Below the pieces are notes generated by a model. It was given only the letters and a program-made list of their open reading frames with translations, ran no database searches and had not been told where the DNA came from. This document shows, in pieces, positions 1-5,892 of a stretch of 9,899 nt of DNA. Each line of letters starts with the position of its first letter. Position 1 is the first letter of the stretch. A program made the position numbers and the translations under genes. Source of the stretch: JBCDIQ01 sp039024295 (GTDB lineage Bacteria > Bacteroidota > Bacteroidia > J057); assembly GCA_039024295.1 (NCBI GenBank), contig JBCDIQ010000214.1:1-9899 (forward strand), read 5' to 3'.

Positions 1-1
1 C

Positions 2-382
2 CTATCACTTGTACTTTTTATCAGTATAAGTGCACCCGTTGAATTTTCTAATTCAAGTGTTCCCGCATCTGAGACCATTGGCCCAATGGAGGCTACAGGC
101 TGTTGCTTAACAGTGCGAATTGACTTTATTTTATCACTGCCTGGTACAGTTCAGATCTCTCCTAATCCAGTAAATGTTCCTGGAGAGGTAACCTTGTCAG
201 TGGTAGACACAGTCTCTGTAACCCGAGTAAAGTTAATCACTCCTACTGGAGCTACACATCATGATGAGACCATCTCTGACGGGGAAACTTCTTTTTCAAT
301 GCAAAATCCATCCCCTGGGACTCATTCAATGCTGATCTACACCAGTGTCGGTGAATTTACCAAGCAGCTTCATGTCAATTGA
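2..382 (+). CDS. Small exported protein, T9SS sorting-domain-like (5' partial)
   Basis: The frame is open from the left edge, so the gene begins upstream; 126 residues are visible. The first visible residues (LSLVLFISISAP) are a hydrophobic run that looks like the core and end of a signal peptide, so only a few codons are probably missing. An internal ATG at position 86 would discard this segment and is unlikely to be the real start. After a short polar linker and a Cys-Cys pair, the last ~80 residues read like a type IX secretion C-terminal sorting domain: an ISPNP motif, then alternating beta strands, 'VKLITPTG', a 'SPGTHSMLIY' segment in place of the usual 'l.sGvYlvki', and a short final strand ending LHVN. 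If so, the mature protein is little more than the sorting domain. A DUF3244-type small secreted beta protein is an alternative. Export is fairly secure; the family is not. Confidence 0.7.
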   Translation, partial: LSLVLFISISAPVEFSNSSVPASETIGPMEATGCCLTVRIDFILSLPGTVQISPNPVNVPGEVTLSVVDTVSVTRVKLITPTGATHHDETISDGETSFSMQNPSPGTHSMLIYTSVGEFTKQLHVN

Positions 383-393
383 TCAATGAAGTA

Positions 394-420
394 AGGCCTG
401 CCTTTCTTGAGGGCAGGCTT
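394..420. terminator. Hairpin between two convergent genes
   Basis: A 9-bp stem (394-402 paired with 412-420, one G-T pair; core GCCTGCC/GGCAGGC) encloses a 9-base loop. It starts 12 bases after the plus-strand stop and abuts the minus-strand stop at 421. The following T-run on either strand is short, so a factor-independent terminator is plausible rather than certain. Its position between converging genes suits a bidirectional terminator. Confidence 0.65.
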
Positions 421-2088
421 TCACCCTATTAATTCTTCTTGAATAATTCTTGATAGCCAAACATACCCTGGTGGCTTTTCCTGCTGTACTTCCAGCAGGA
501 TTTTTTTATATCGAGTTTTTCTGGTTTCGCTTGAAAGCAAAGTATTTGAATAAGCCCTGACAAGCTTCAACGTCTTTTCATTAATTTTTGGTAGAGTGGG
601 CGAGACTTTAGAAATGACTTCCTGCACGTGATTAGTAGTGAATTTTCGATTTTTATCCGCAATGTTTCCCAGGTATTCCCATTCTTCTGGATTATCTGTT
701 TTTGCCGCTAGTGAAAGTTGGATTTTTGTTCTAAGTAAAATAAAACGCATTTTTCTGACTGAAGATTTGTTGGGAGTATTTTCAGGTACACCATTAAGGA
801 TGGTTCTCGCTTTTTCTAGGTAAGAAACGCTTTCGGTTGGATTTAATATCGAATTTAGGTATCCCAGTTCTACGTCAATTATTGCCCTCAGCTCTGGATT
901 TAATTCATGCAAATTATGTTTACCTTTAAGCTTGACAAGTTCTTTTATGGTTGAAGATATCACTTGAATTCTTTCGTTTGGCGGTGATAGCTCTACTCTA
1001 TGACATAGGTATTCAACATACCCTCTATCAGTGACATGACTGTATCGAGAAAATACAGGATTGTCAGCAATAAGCTTACTGTATGCCAAAAGCCATTCCT
1101 CAACTCTTTCTTTATTGGGATTTTTTTTATGATCGAGATGAAGTTGGTTGATAAATTGGAAGGTTAAGTTTACCTGCTCAACGTCTTCAATTTTATTTTT
1201 GTAAACTGAAAATTTCTGTATCAGATCATCCTTAGCTAAAGGCTTTATATCAATGTCCTCCAATCCTCTTTTTTGTATGGTTGATAAGTCGTATTCTTTC
1301 CAAATGGATACCCAGAAGTGGAAGTTTTCTAAATACAATTCTATTACCTGGATTTGGTCCAATTGCTGATAAGGCCACAGCTGTTTTTCCCAGCTGATTG
1401 GCTCTCTTGTCTGTAATGCTAACAACCTTTGGTGGTATTCTTTTAAAGTATCATACGCAAATTCCACCCCTTTAAACTGCTTTGGTAATTCTCCTTCTTC
1501 ATATCTATAGTAATTATAATTAGCAAGGACAGAAACAATGTCAGCAATGGTCTCAAACGCCATTTTTACTTCCCTGAACGTATTGTAAACCACTGAATAA
1601 TCCTTCCCATCAGGTGAGTTTGTCATCAGGGATTTCTCTAGCTTTATTTTAAACCAAGTTTGAAGCATTCTATAGAATTCCACCGATATGGGGAAGGCAA
1701 TGCCTTTGAGTCGCTTTTCTAATTCCTGCAAGGAAATATCGGTAACTTGACCTTGTTCTTGATAAGCTAGCAGTAAGGATTCGTAATAATGGCAGGAAAA
1801 GTGATGATGTGAATCACCGGAACTCCTTTTTCTGAAAATTTCTTGAGATACCATGAAGTCCTCAATCCATTGAACTAATTCCTTTGGGTATCTCGCATGA
1901 ATTTTATGTTTACCTGAAATAAGCTCATCAATCGTTGAATTTTTAGCCTTTGGTGATATAATTTTTTTGAAAATTACTTTTGCCTCGCTAGCCTTTTTGG
2001 GAAGCCTCCATAAGAGCCAACTTTCTGTTAGTGGGCCTAAATTTCTGTTTCTTAAATTAAGGATAAGTTGGAGTAAAAGTTGCCTCAT
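421..2088 (-). CDS. Hypothetical helical protein, 555 aa
   Basis: I do not recognise this family with confidence. The protein is rich in Leu, Lys and Glu and reads as almost entirely alpha-helical. It has no signal peptide, no membrane segment and no visible catalytic motif, so it is probably cytoplasmic. Residues 1-85 loosely resemble the start of a large family of uncharacterised Cytophagales/Chitinophagales helical proteins, with a Leu-rich opening and a 'KELVQWIEDF' helix before a variable region; this is a weak resemblance. Residues 400-535 contain helix pairs of about 35-40 residues (around 'SVSYLEKARTIL' and 'EEWEYLGNIADK') that could be TPR-like. A His run (HHH, 94-96) lies at the end of the first part. 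The start at 2088 has only an A/T-rich leader with no ribosome binding site, as is usual in this phylum. The gene is A+T-rich compared with the cyclase and Crp genes and has no same-strand partner in the window. Confidence 0.7.
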   Translation of the reverse strand: MRQLLLQLILNLRNRNLGPLTESWLLWRLPKKASEAKVIFKKIISPKAKNSTIDELISGKHKIHARYPKELVQWIEDFMVSQEIFRKRSSGDSHHHFSCHYYESLLLAYQEQGQVTDISLQELEKRLKGIAFPISVEFYRMLQTWFKIKLEKSLMTNSPDGKDYSVVYNTFREVKMAFETIADIVSVLANYNYYRYEEGELPKQFKGVEFAYDTLKEYHQRLLALQTREPISWEKQLWPYQQLDQIQVIELYLENFHFWVSIWKEYDLSTIQKRGLEDIDIKPLAKDDLIQKFSVYKNKIEDVEQVNLTFQFINQLHLDHKKNPNKERVEEWLLAYSKLIADNPVFSRYSHVTDRGYVEYLCHRVELSPPNERIQVISSTIKELVKLKGKHNLHELNPELRAIIDVELGYLNSILNPTESVSYLEKARTILNGVPENTPNKSSVRKMRFILLRTKIQLSLAAKTDNPEEWEYLGNIADKNRKFTTNHVQEVISKVSPTLPKINEKTLKLVRAYSNTLLSSETRKTRYKKILLEVQQEKPPGYVWLSRIIQEELIG

Positions 2089-2347
2089 ACACGTTTGTAA
2101 AAATTTTATTTCTTATAACCACTGTGAGCCAGGTATTTATTTCATTATTGAGTTAAGTCGCCAAAACAGTTATTGGCTGACCGTCTTCGAGGATAGAACC
2201 ATAGGTTTATATACGAATATTTCAGGAATTTAATGCTAGAATTTTCGGTAAGCTTATTGAAATCTGGTACTGATTTTGGGGGCTGATTATCAGTTGATTA
2301 GGTGGATTTTTTTCAATTTGTATTGTATTTTTATGCCTTATTTCAGC

Positions 2348-2368
2348 GAAAAAATTGAAAATTTTTTC
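2348..2368. repeat. Perfect 9-bp AT inverted repeat
   Basis: GAAAAAATT (2348-2356) and AATTTTTTC (2360-2368) are perfect reverse complements separated by GAA. The composition is almost pure A/T, so the stem is weak. It may be a bendable tract or protein site in the divergent control region rather than a terminator, and chance is possible in such AT-rich sequence. Confidence 0.4.
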
Positions 2369-2470
2369 CAAAAAACCTATTGGAATACCTTCCATTTTGT
2401 CACCAGAAAGTTCACTACCAGGCTCCGTCCTTTAGTTTACTACTGCCATTAAATAACACAACAGAATTTT

Positions 2471-2505
2471 GGTAACATGGGGATTACTACTATCCAGGGG
2501 TCACC
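2471..2505. promoter_or_regulatory. Imperfect nested dyad upstream of the Crp/Fnr gene
   Basis: Two symmetric pairs share the same centre at 2488: GGTAAC (2471-2476) with GTCACC (2500-2505), one mismatch, and GGAT (2481-2484) with ATCC (2492-2495). Nine of 17 position pairs are complementary. The centre lies 69 bases before the Crp/Fnr start, which would suit an operator for that dimeric regulator or another. It does not match the E. coli CRP or FNR consensus; the assignment is inference. Confidence 0.3.
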
Positions 2506-2518
2506 GCTATTCAATATT

Positions 2519-2552
2519 TTTGGCTTTCCCTCCTCTCCCTTTCGTATATTTC
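2519..2552 (+). promoter_or_regulatory. Possible promoter very close to the Crp/Fnr start
   Basis: TTTG (2519-2522) is followed after 22 bases by TATATTTC (2545-2552), one base from the TAnnTTTG consensus. The second element ends only 4 bases before the ATG at 2557, so use of this promoter would give a nearly leaderless mRNA, and the spacer is slightly long. It may be chance; the true promoter could lie further upstream. Confidence 0.25.
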
Positions 2553-2556
2553 CCTT

Positions 2557-3171
2557 ATGAATGCTGAAGATGTGTTGCGGCCCATATTGGGAGCTGCTAC
2601 AGAACCATTGCTGTCAACTGGGATGGTCAAGTCTTTTCCTGCGAATACTCCCCTCATTCGAGAAGGAGAATACCTGCCGGCAGTACCGCTGGTGATTGAG
2701 GGACTGGTAAAGGTGTATAGTTTGCATGAAGACCGGGAACTGTTGCTGTACTACCTTCAACCCGGAGAGAGCTGCATCATGTCTTTTTCTGCCTGTCGGC
2801 AGCAGCACCCCAGCAAGATCATGGCCCAGACGGAGGTAGATTCTACCTTGTTATTCCTGCCAGCCGAGCATATGGATACCTGGATGCAGGAATACCCCCA
2901 GCTTCGTACGCTGTTTTATCTGCAGTACGACCAGCGGTACGAAGACCTACTGGACACCATCGGGCAGGTACTGTTTACCAAAATGGATGAGCGTCTCTTG
3001 GCTTACCTACTCGAGAAGGCCCAAATTCACGAAACCAAACAATTAGAACTCTCTCACAAAGCGATTGCCCATGATCTGGGAACCGCACGAGAAGTGGTGA
3101 CTCGCCTGCTGAAAAAGCTGGAACACCAGGGATACCTGGTATATGAAGGACAAAATATCACCCTACTGTGA
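2557..3171 (+). CDS. Crp/Fnr-family transcriptional regulator
   Basis: This 204-residue protein has the two-domain layout and normal length of the family. Residues ~20-110 form the cyclic-nucleotide-binding-like beta roll ('FPANTPLIREGEYLPAVPLV', then 'LLLYYLQPGESC'). A long dimerisation helix covers ~112-140. The C-terminal winged helix-turn-helix covers ~163-194, with 'LSHKAIAHDLGTAREVVTRL' as the DNA-binding unit. The phosphate-binding cassette of true cAMP receptors (GEL...R-S/T) is absent; the equivalent stretch is 'GESCIMSFSAC', with Cys73 and Cys80. Binding of cAMP is therefore not indicated, and a redox or other signal is possible (inference). It has no Fnr-type N-terminal cysteine cluster. 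The DUF2892 gene follows 70 bases downstream on the same strand, a pairing I know from other Bacteroidota, and is the most likely target or operon partner. Family assignment is firm; signal and regulon are unknown. Confidence 0.93.
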   Translation: MNAEDVLRPILGAATEPLLSTGMVKSFPANTPLIREGEYLPAVPLVIEGLVKVYSLHEDRELLLYYLQPGESCIMSFSACRQQHPSKIMAQTEVDSTLLFLPAEHMDTWMQEYPQLRTLFYLQYDQRYEDLLDTIGQVLFTKMDERLLAYLLEKAQIHETKQLELSHKAIAHDLGTAREVVTRLLKKLEHQGYLVYEGQNITLL

Positions 3172-3241
3172 CCGTAGTCACTGACAGTAATAAGGGAAAA
3201 GTAGAAATTTGGTCATTGTTTCACCCTTAATTGTCAAAGAG

Positions 3242-3460
3242 ATGAAAAAGAATATGGGAACCGCCGACCGCATCGTTCGGATTTTGGTGGCAATTGCCGC
3301 AGTAGCCTTATATGCAACTGGTACCGTAACCGGCGCATTGGGCATTGTCTTAATCGTTGTGGCCGTCATCTTTGCAGCCACCAGCACCGTAAGCTTTTGT
3401 CCGCTTTACCGGTTGGTAGGAATCCGAACCTGCAAAGTAGATTTAAGCGCAAATAAATAA
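3242..3460 (+). CDS. DUF2892 (YgaP-type) small membrane protein
   Basis: This 72-residue protein begins MKKNMGTADRIVRI, the usual opening of Bacteroidota DUF2892 proteins. Two hydrophobic helices follow (~11-29 and 32-49) and then the family's 'STVSFCPLYRLVGIRTCK' tail with Cys53 and Cys64. DUF2892 is the membrane part found fused to rhodanese in E. coli YgaP; here the rhodanese domain is missing, so only the membrane unit is present. A TTG-initiated extension to 3209 is open, but the ATG at 3242 fits the family start and has AAAGAG just upstream. The gene lies 70 bases after the Crp/Fnr gene with no strong terminator between, so co-transcription is likely. Precise function is unknown; a link to sulfur or redox stress is inference. 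Confidence 0.9.
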   Translation: MKKNMGTADRIVRILVAIAAVALYATGTVTGALGIVLIVVAVIFAATSTVSFCPLYRLVGIRTCKVDLSANK

Positions 3461-3480
3461 ACAGGAACGATTCTGCTAAG

Positions 3481-3512
3481 CTTGCAGCTTGGGTCGGGAG
3501 GTCGTATATTTG
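3481..3512 (+). promoter_or_regulatory. Bacteroidota-type promoter of the tRNA gene
   Basis: CTTG (3481-3484) and TATATTTG (3505-3512) are separated by 20 bases and match the phylum's -33/-7 promoter (TTTG, TAnnTTTG). The -7 element is a perfect match and ends 10 bases before the first base of the tRNA, leaving only a very short 5' leader. A 5-bp inverted repeat, AAGCT/AGCTT (3478-3490), overlaps the -33 element. Confidence 0.75.
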
Positions 3513-3522
3513 CGTCCCAATT

Positions 3523-3596
3523 GCCCGCGTAGCTCAGCTGGATAGAGCGTCGGTCTCCGGAACCGAAGGTCTCAGGTTCGAATCCTGTCGCGGGTA
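3523..3596 (+). tRNA. tRNA-Arg (anticodon CCG)
   Basis: A complete cloverleaf can be folded. The acceptor GCCCGCG pairs with CGCGGGT (first pair G-U). The D arm is GCTC/GAGC. The anticodon stem TCGGT/ACCGA encloses the loop CTCCGGA, with anticodon CCG at 3557-3559, which reads the Arg codon CGG. The variable loop is AGGTC. The T arm encloses TTCGAAT, with one U-U mismatch at its outer pair (3572/3588). The discriminator is A3596, and the next bases are CGA, so CCA is not encoded and must be added enzymatically. The gene has its own promoter and terminator. Confidence 0.97.
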
Positions 3597-3611
3597 CGAA
3601 GATGAAAAGTG

Positions 3612-3642
3612 CGGCTCATGCGTTTTGTATGAGCCGTTTTTT
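3612..3642 (+). terminator. Rho-independent terminator of the tRNA
   Basis: The stem CGGCTCAT/ATGAGCCG (3612-3619 with 3629-3636), extended by a G-U and a C-G pair, closes a 5-base loop and is followed by six T residues (3637-3642). It starts 16 bases after the tRNA. On the minus strand the same hairpin lies ~45 bases beyond the toxin stop, so it could also limit read-through from that side. Confidence 0.9.
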
Positions 3643-3687
3643 GTTTGTGAGGAAATTAGAGCAAGTCGTTAACTGCCTTTCCTAAAA

Positions 3688-4092
3688 CTATTTTGTCCAA
3701 TTATCAATTTCCAGACCAGGAATGTACCTAAAGTGCTTTTCGTTATTCGTGATCAATGTCATGTCATTATCAATAGCAAAAGCACCTATCATAACGTCAT
3801 TATGACCAATCGTAATTCCAGATTTTCTTAGATCGGCATAGATCTTCGCAGCTATTTCTGTGGTAGAGGTTGAAAGAGGGATTATTTCGTTCAATTCAAC
3901 AAAGCGGCGGAATATGTTCATTTGATTCCGGGCATCCCTGTAATATAGCCCATTCATTATTTCGTAGTAGGTGATCACTGAAATATGTATATAGCCGAAT
4001 TTCTTGAGGTACTTATCAACCTTTTCAACAACTTGCTGATTATTCCTGAAGTAAAAGGAGATCGTGTCAGAATCTAGCAGGGCCTGCTTCAT
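3688..4092 (-). CDS. vapC: VapC-family PIN-domain toxin
   Basis: This 134-residue protein spans a single PIN domain, the usual VapC length. The family's acidic metal-binding residues are present: Asp7 in 'LLDSDT', Glu44 in 'TYYEIMNGL', Asp99 in 'IGHNDVMIGAFA', and the final 'LITNNEKHF' motif, where Asn116/117 occupy the fourth position, as is common. PIN toxins are Mg2+/Mn2+ endoribonucleases that cleave tRNA, rRNA or mRNA; the substrate here cannot be read from the sequence. The start codon overlaps the antitoxin stop as ATGA (4 bases), indicating translational coupling, and the antitoxin comes first, as in classic vapBC modules. The pair ends 92 bases from the tRNA-Arg gene. No damage to the reading frame is visible. 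Confidence 0.93.
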   Translation of the reverse strand: MKQALLDSDTISFYFRNNQQVVEKVDKYLKKFGYIHISVITYYEIMNGLYYRDARNQMNIFRRFVELNEIIPLSTSTTEIAAKIYADLRKSGITIGHNDVMIGAFAIDNDMTLITNNEKHFRYIPGLEIDNWTK

Positions 4093-4334
4093 AACTCTAT
4101 TTCCCTTCCCAACAAATCATTGCCACTTTTTTTTGAAACTTCCAGGAATTCTTCAAACTCAGCATCCTTCATTTCAGCCCAACCCCCTGCAAGTGATAAT
4201 ATTTCTTGCCTATTTTTTTCTTTTTCAGAAATCCGATCCCTTAACTGAGTTAAATACCCATTTACCTGAGATAGATATTCTTCAGGTATGAGGCTAAGAT
4301 GCTTTAGGACCGCTTTATACAGGTTTGCTTCCAT
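4089..4334 (-). CDS. Antitoxin partner of the VapC toxin
   Basis: This 81-residue acidic protein directly precedes and overlaps the PIN toxin by 4 bases. The N-terminal half (~1-40) is helical, with 'LIPEEYLSQVNGYLTQLRDR', and could be the dimerisation or DNA-binding part. The C-terminal half has 'LSLAGGWAEMKDAEFEEFLE' and ends 'LLGREIEL'. This Gly-Trp plus terminal Arg-Glu pattern resembles toxin-wrapping tails of DUF2281/VapB-like antitoxins. A typical ribbon-helix-helix or AbrB fold is not obvious. Position, size and overlap make the role likely. It presumably represses its own promoter, and a 16-bp palindrome 86-101 bases upstream is the natural operator candidate. The start has A-rich upstream sequence (AGAAAAGAAA). 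Confidence 0.85.
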   Translation of the reverse strand: MEANLYKAVLKHLSLIPEEYLSQVNGYLTQLRDRISEKEKNRQEILSLAGGWAEMKDAEFEEFLEVSKKSGNDLLGREIEL

Positions 4335-4408
4335 AGTTTCTTTTCTCTAATGTACGTTTTTTTACGAAAATGAGGTATTCACGCAGCTGAATTCATCATA
4401 AATGACTG

Positions 4409-4439
4409 ATTATAGCGGCAGTTTGTATACAAACTCAAA
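4409..4439 (-). promoter_or_regulatory. Putative toxin-antitoxin promoter with 16-bp palindromic operator
   Basis: AGTTTGTATACAAACT (4420-4435) is a perfect 16-bp palindrome. On the minus strand it lies between TTTG (4439-4436) and TATAAT (4414-4409), a 21-base spacer like that of a Bacteroidota or sigma70-type promoter pointing at the antitoxin. A repressor bound here would sit within the promoter. The palindrome is seen directly; the promoter and operator roles are inference. Confidence 0.5.
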
Positions 4440-4513
4440 GGTTAACTGGTCTGGCTCGCTAATTAATTCCCTGATCAAACTTGTGTTTATGCGTAATCGC
4501 GGATCGCTACCCC

Positions 4514-5740
4514 TTATCCCACAAAATACATATCCAGTTCTCCCTTTCCCTTGGCAAAGATTTTCCCTCGGGACAAACAGGGAAAGTCGTTCTTGACCAG
4601 TTCATAGGTGGTAGAGGAGATGTTGATTTTACCTGCCTCACCGGCTGACTCCATCCTGCTAGCGGTATTGATCGTGTCTCCAAACAGGTCATAGGCAAAC
4701 TTCTTTTTCCCGACAACTCCGGCAACGATGGCTCCTGAGTGTAACCCAACCCTCATCTTCCAGGTGATTTCATGGTGTGTATTTCTTTCCTCCAGGTAGG
4801 CTAGCATTTTTTGTGCAGCGGTGATACACCTCACTGCATGATTGGAAGGTTCTTCTTCCAGGCCACACGCAGCCATGTACGCATCTCCTATGGTTTCTAT
4901 CTTTTCGACCCCGGTTTCTTCCATTATTTCATCAAAGCGTCCGAAGATGTCGTTGAGTTCATTGACCAAGGTAATTGCCGACATGGATGCTACCAGCTCC
5001 GTAAATCCTTCAAAATCCGTAAATAGAATCGTGACGTTCTTGTGCCGTTTTGGAATGGTTTTTCCGGTTTCTTTCAGGTCTTTTGCAACGTTTGCCGGCA
5101 GGATATTGTGCAGCAAATCATCGGATTTTTTCTGCTCGGCCAATAAGGATTCCTCTGATCTATCGATTAACACCGACAAGCTCCAGATCAGTGCGAGGCA
5201 AATCAGTCCACTTATGCTGATATTGACTACCTGTGACAGGTAAGGGTCCAGATGGTTATTGTGGGCAGTGATTTCCGATTGGAAAATGACCGAAGCAATC
5301 AAGGTCAAGCAAGCCAACAAACTGAACCCGTGAGCAAACTGCCTCGCCTTTCGGGGAAAGGTGATGTAGGGCAGGATGATGATTAAAAAACAGGTAACCG
5401 CAACCCCCGATGAATATCCCAACAAGTACAGAAAGGAGAGAACCGAAACATAGGCTGAAATGGCGAGCCATATGGAAGCCCATACCCGCCACCCCTTCTT
5501 ATTTAACAGCAATACCACTACAAACATCAATGCCAGTAATACATTGGTCCCGTAGATTATCGGGGAATTGGTTAGGGGAACCGAAATGATCACCCATATG
5601 CCATTGTACATTGCTCCCAAAATAGAGGCGATGTTCGTTATCCGTAGATACCTGCTCTCAGTTGTTGAAAAGTCTTTACTGGAACCAATATCAATTATTC
5701 TGGGAAAGAATCGAGGATCGCTTTTATCATCAGTCGCCAT
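4514..5740 (-). CDS. Membrane-anchored class III adenylyl cyclase
   Basis: This 408-residue protein makes cAMP from ATP at the inner membrane. A short N-terminal segment is followed by about six hydrophobic helices (roughly 34-56, 62-80, 85-107, 111-126, 135-153, 168-192). A helical linker with 'AEQKKSDDLLHNILPANVAK' comes next, the usual connector to the cyclase, and then the catalytic domain (~233-405). Catalytic residues are intact: metal-binding Asp242 ('LFTDFEGFT') and Asp286 ('ETIGDAYM'), and transition-state Asn358 and Arg362 ('INTASRME'). The purine-selecting pair is Lys280 and Asp351, the adenylyl type rather than the Glu/Cys of guanylyl cyclases. The domain must homodimerise to form active sites. 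The membrane part may sense a signal but matches no named sensor that I can identify. The nearest upstream gene (YdjM-like) is 152 bases away, so co-transcription is uncertain. Confidence 0.93.
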   Translation of the reverse strand: MATDDKSDPRFFPRIIDIGSSKDFSTTESRYLRITNIASILGAMYNGIWVIISVPLTNSPIIYGTNVLLALMFVVVLLLNKKGWRVWASIWLAISAYVSVLSFLYLLGYSSGVAVTCFLIIILPYITFPRKARQFAHGFSLLACLTLIASVIFQSEITAHNNHLDPYLSQVVNISISGLICLALIWSLSVLIDRSEESLLAEQKKSDDLLHNILPANVAKDLKETGKTIPKRHKNVTILFTDFEGFTELVASMSAITLVNELNDIFGRFDEIMEETGVEKIETIGDAYMAACGLEEEPSNHAVRCITAAQKMLAYLEERNTHHEITWKMRVGLHSGAIVAGVVGKKKFAYDLFGDTINTASRMESAGEAGKINISSTTYELVKNDFPCLSRGKIFAKGKGELDMYFVG

Positions 5741-5892
5741 TTTATCTGCTTATTTTCCTCAAAGTAGTGATTCTTTTGATGGGAGCTAAGGGTTTGGCCA
5801 TATGGGGCAGATTTTGGCGAGTACTATTTTCCATCCACTGATGATGCGTATTCCTAAGCGTATGAATAATACCCCTTTGTTGCCATAGCTAT

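Larger units (their letters stand above)
2089..2556. other. 468-base AT-rich intergenic region between divergent genes
   Basis: This gap separates the start of the minus-strand 555-aa gene from the plus-strand Crp/Fnr gene and must hold both promoters. No convincing ORF or RNA gene is seen. It contains a perfect AT inverted repeat (2348-2368), an imperfect nested dyad (2471-2505), an 11-base palindrome CTGATTATCAG (2283-2293), and a promoter-like TTTG/TATATTTC pair next to the Crp start. Confidence 0.6.

Noticed and set aside
638..2233. Small plus-strand ORFs at 638-823 and 1967-2233
   Set aside because: The first lies wholly inside the well-formed 555-aa minus-strand gene and the second runs out of it into the intergenic region; neither has protein-like composition or a promoter.
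3209..3241. TTG-initiated 11-residue extension of the DUF2892 protein
   Set aside because: The ATG at 3242 gives the usual family start MKKNMGTADR and has AAAGAG just upstream; the extension has no family support.
3574..3600. tRNA 3' end as a phage or island attachment site
   Set aside because: I saw no second copy of the tRNA 3' sequence in the window and no integrase gene, so an att site cannot be supported here.
4353..4366. TACG-T-run-TACG near the antitoxin start as an operator
   Set aside because: The symmetric part is only 3 bp around a T tract, and the TACG copies are direct repeats; the 16-bp palindrome upstream is a far better candidate.
4507..5492. Minus- and plus-strand ORFs of 71-133 codons inside the cyclase gene
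   Set aside because: They are shadows in other frames; the cyclase frame carries all catalytic motifs and explains the region.
3209..5740. cAMP circuit linking the adenylyl cyclase to the nearby Crp-family regulator
   Set aside because: The regulator lacks the cAMP phosphate-binding residues, and the two genes are on opposite strands and separated by a tRNA and a toxin-antitoxin module.
5833..5880. Repeated GCGTAT and GTATT/AATAC arms downstream of the YdjM-like gene as a terminator
   Set aside because: The arms are short, widely spaced and AT-rich with no following T-run; chance is the simpler explanation.
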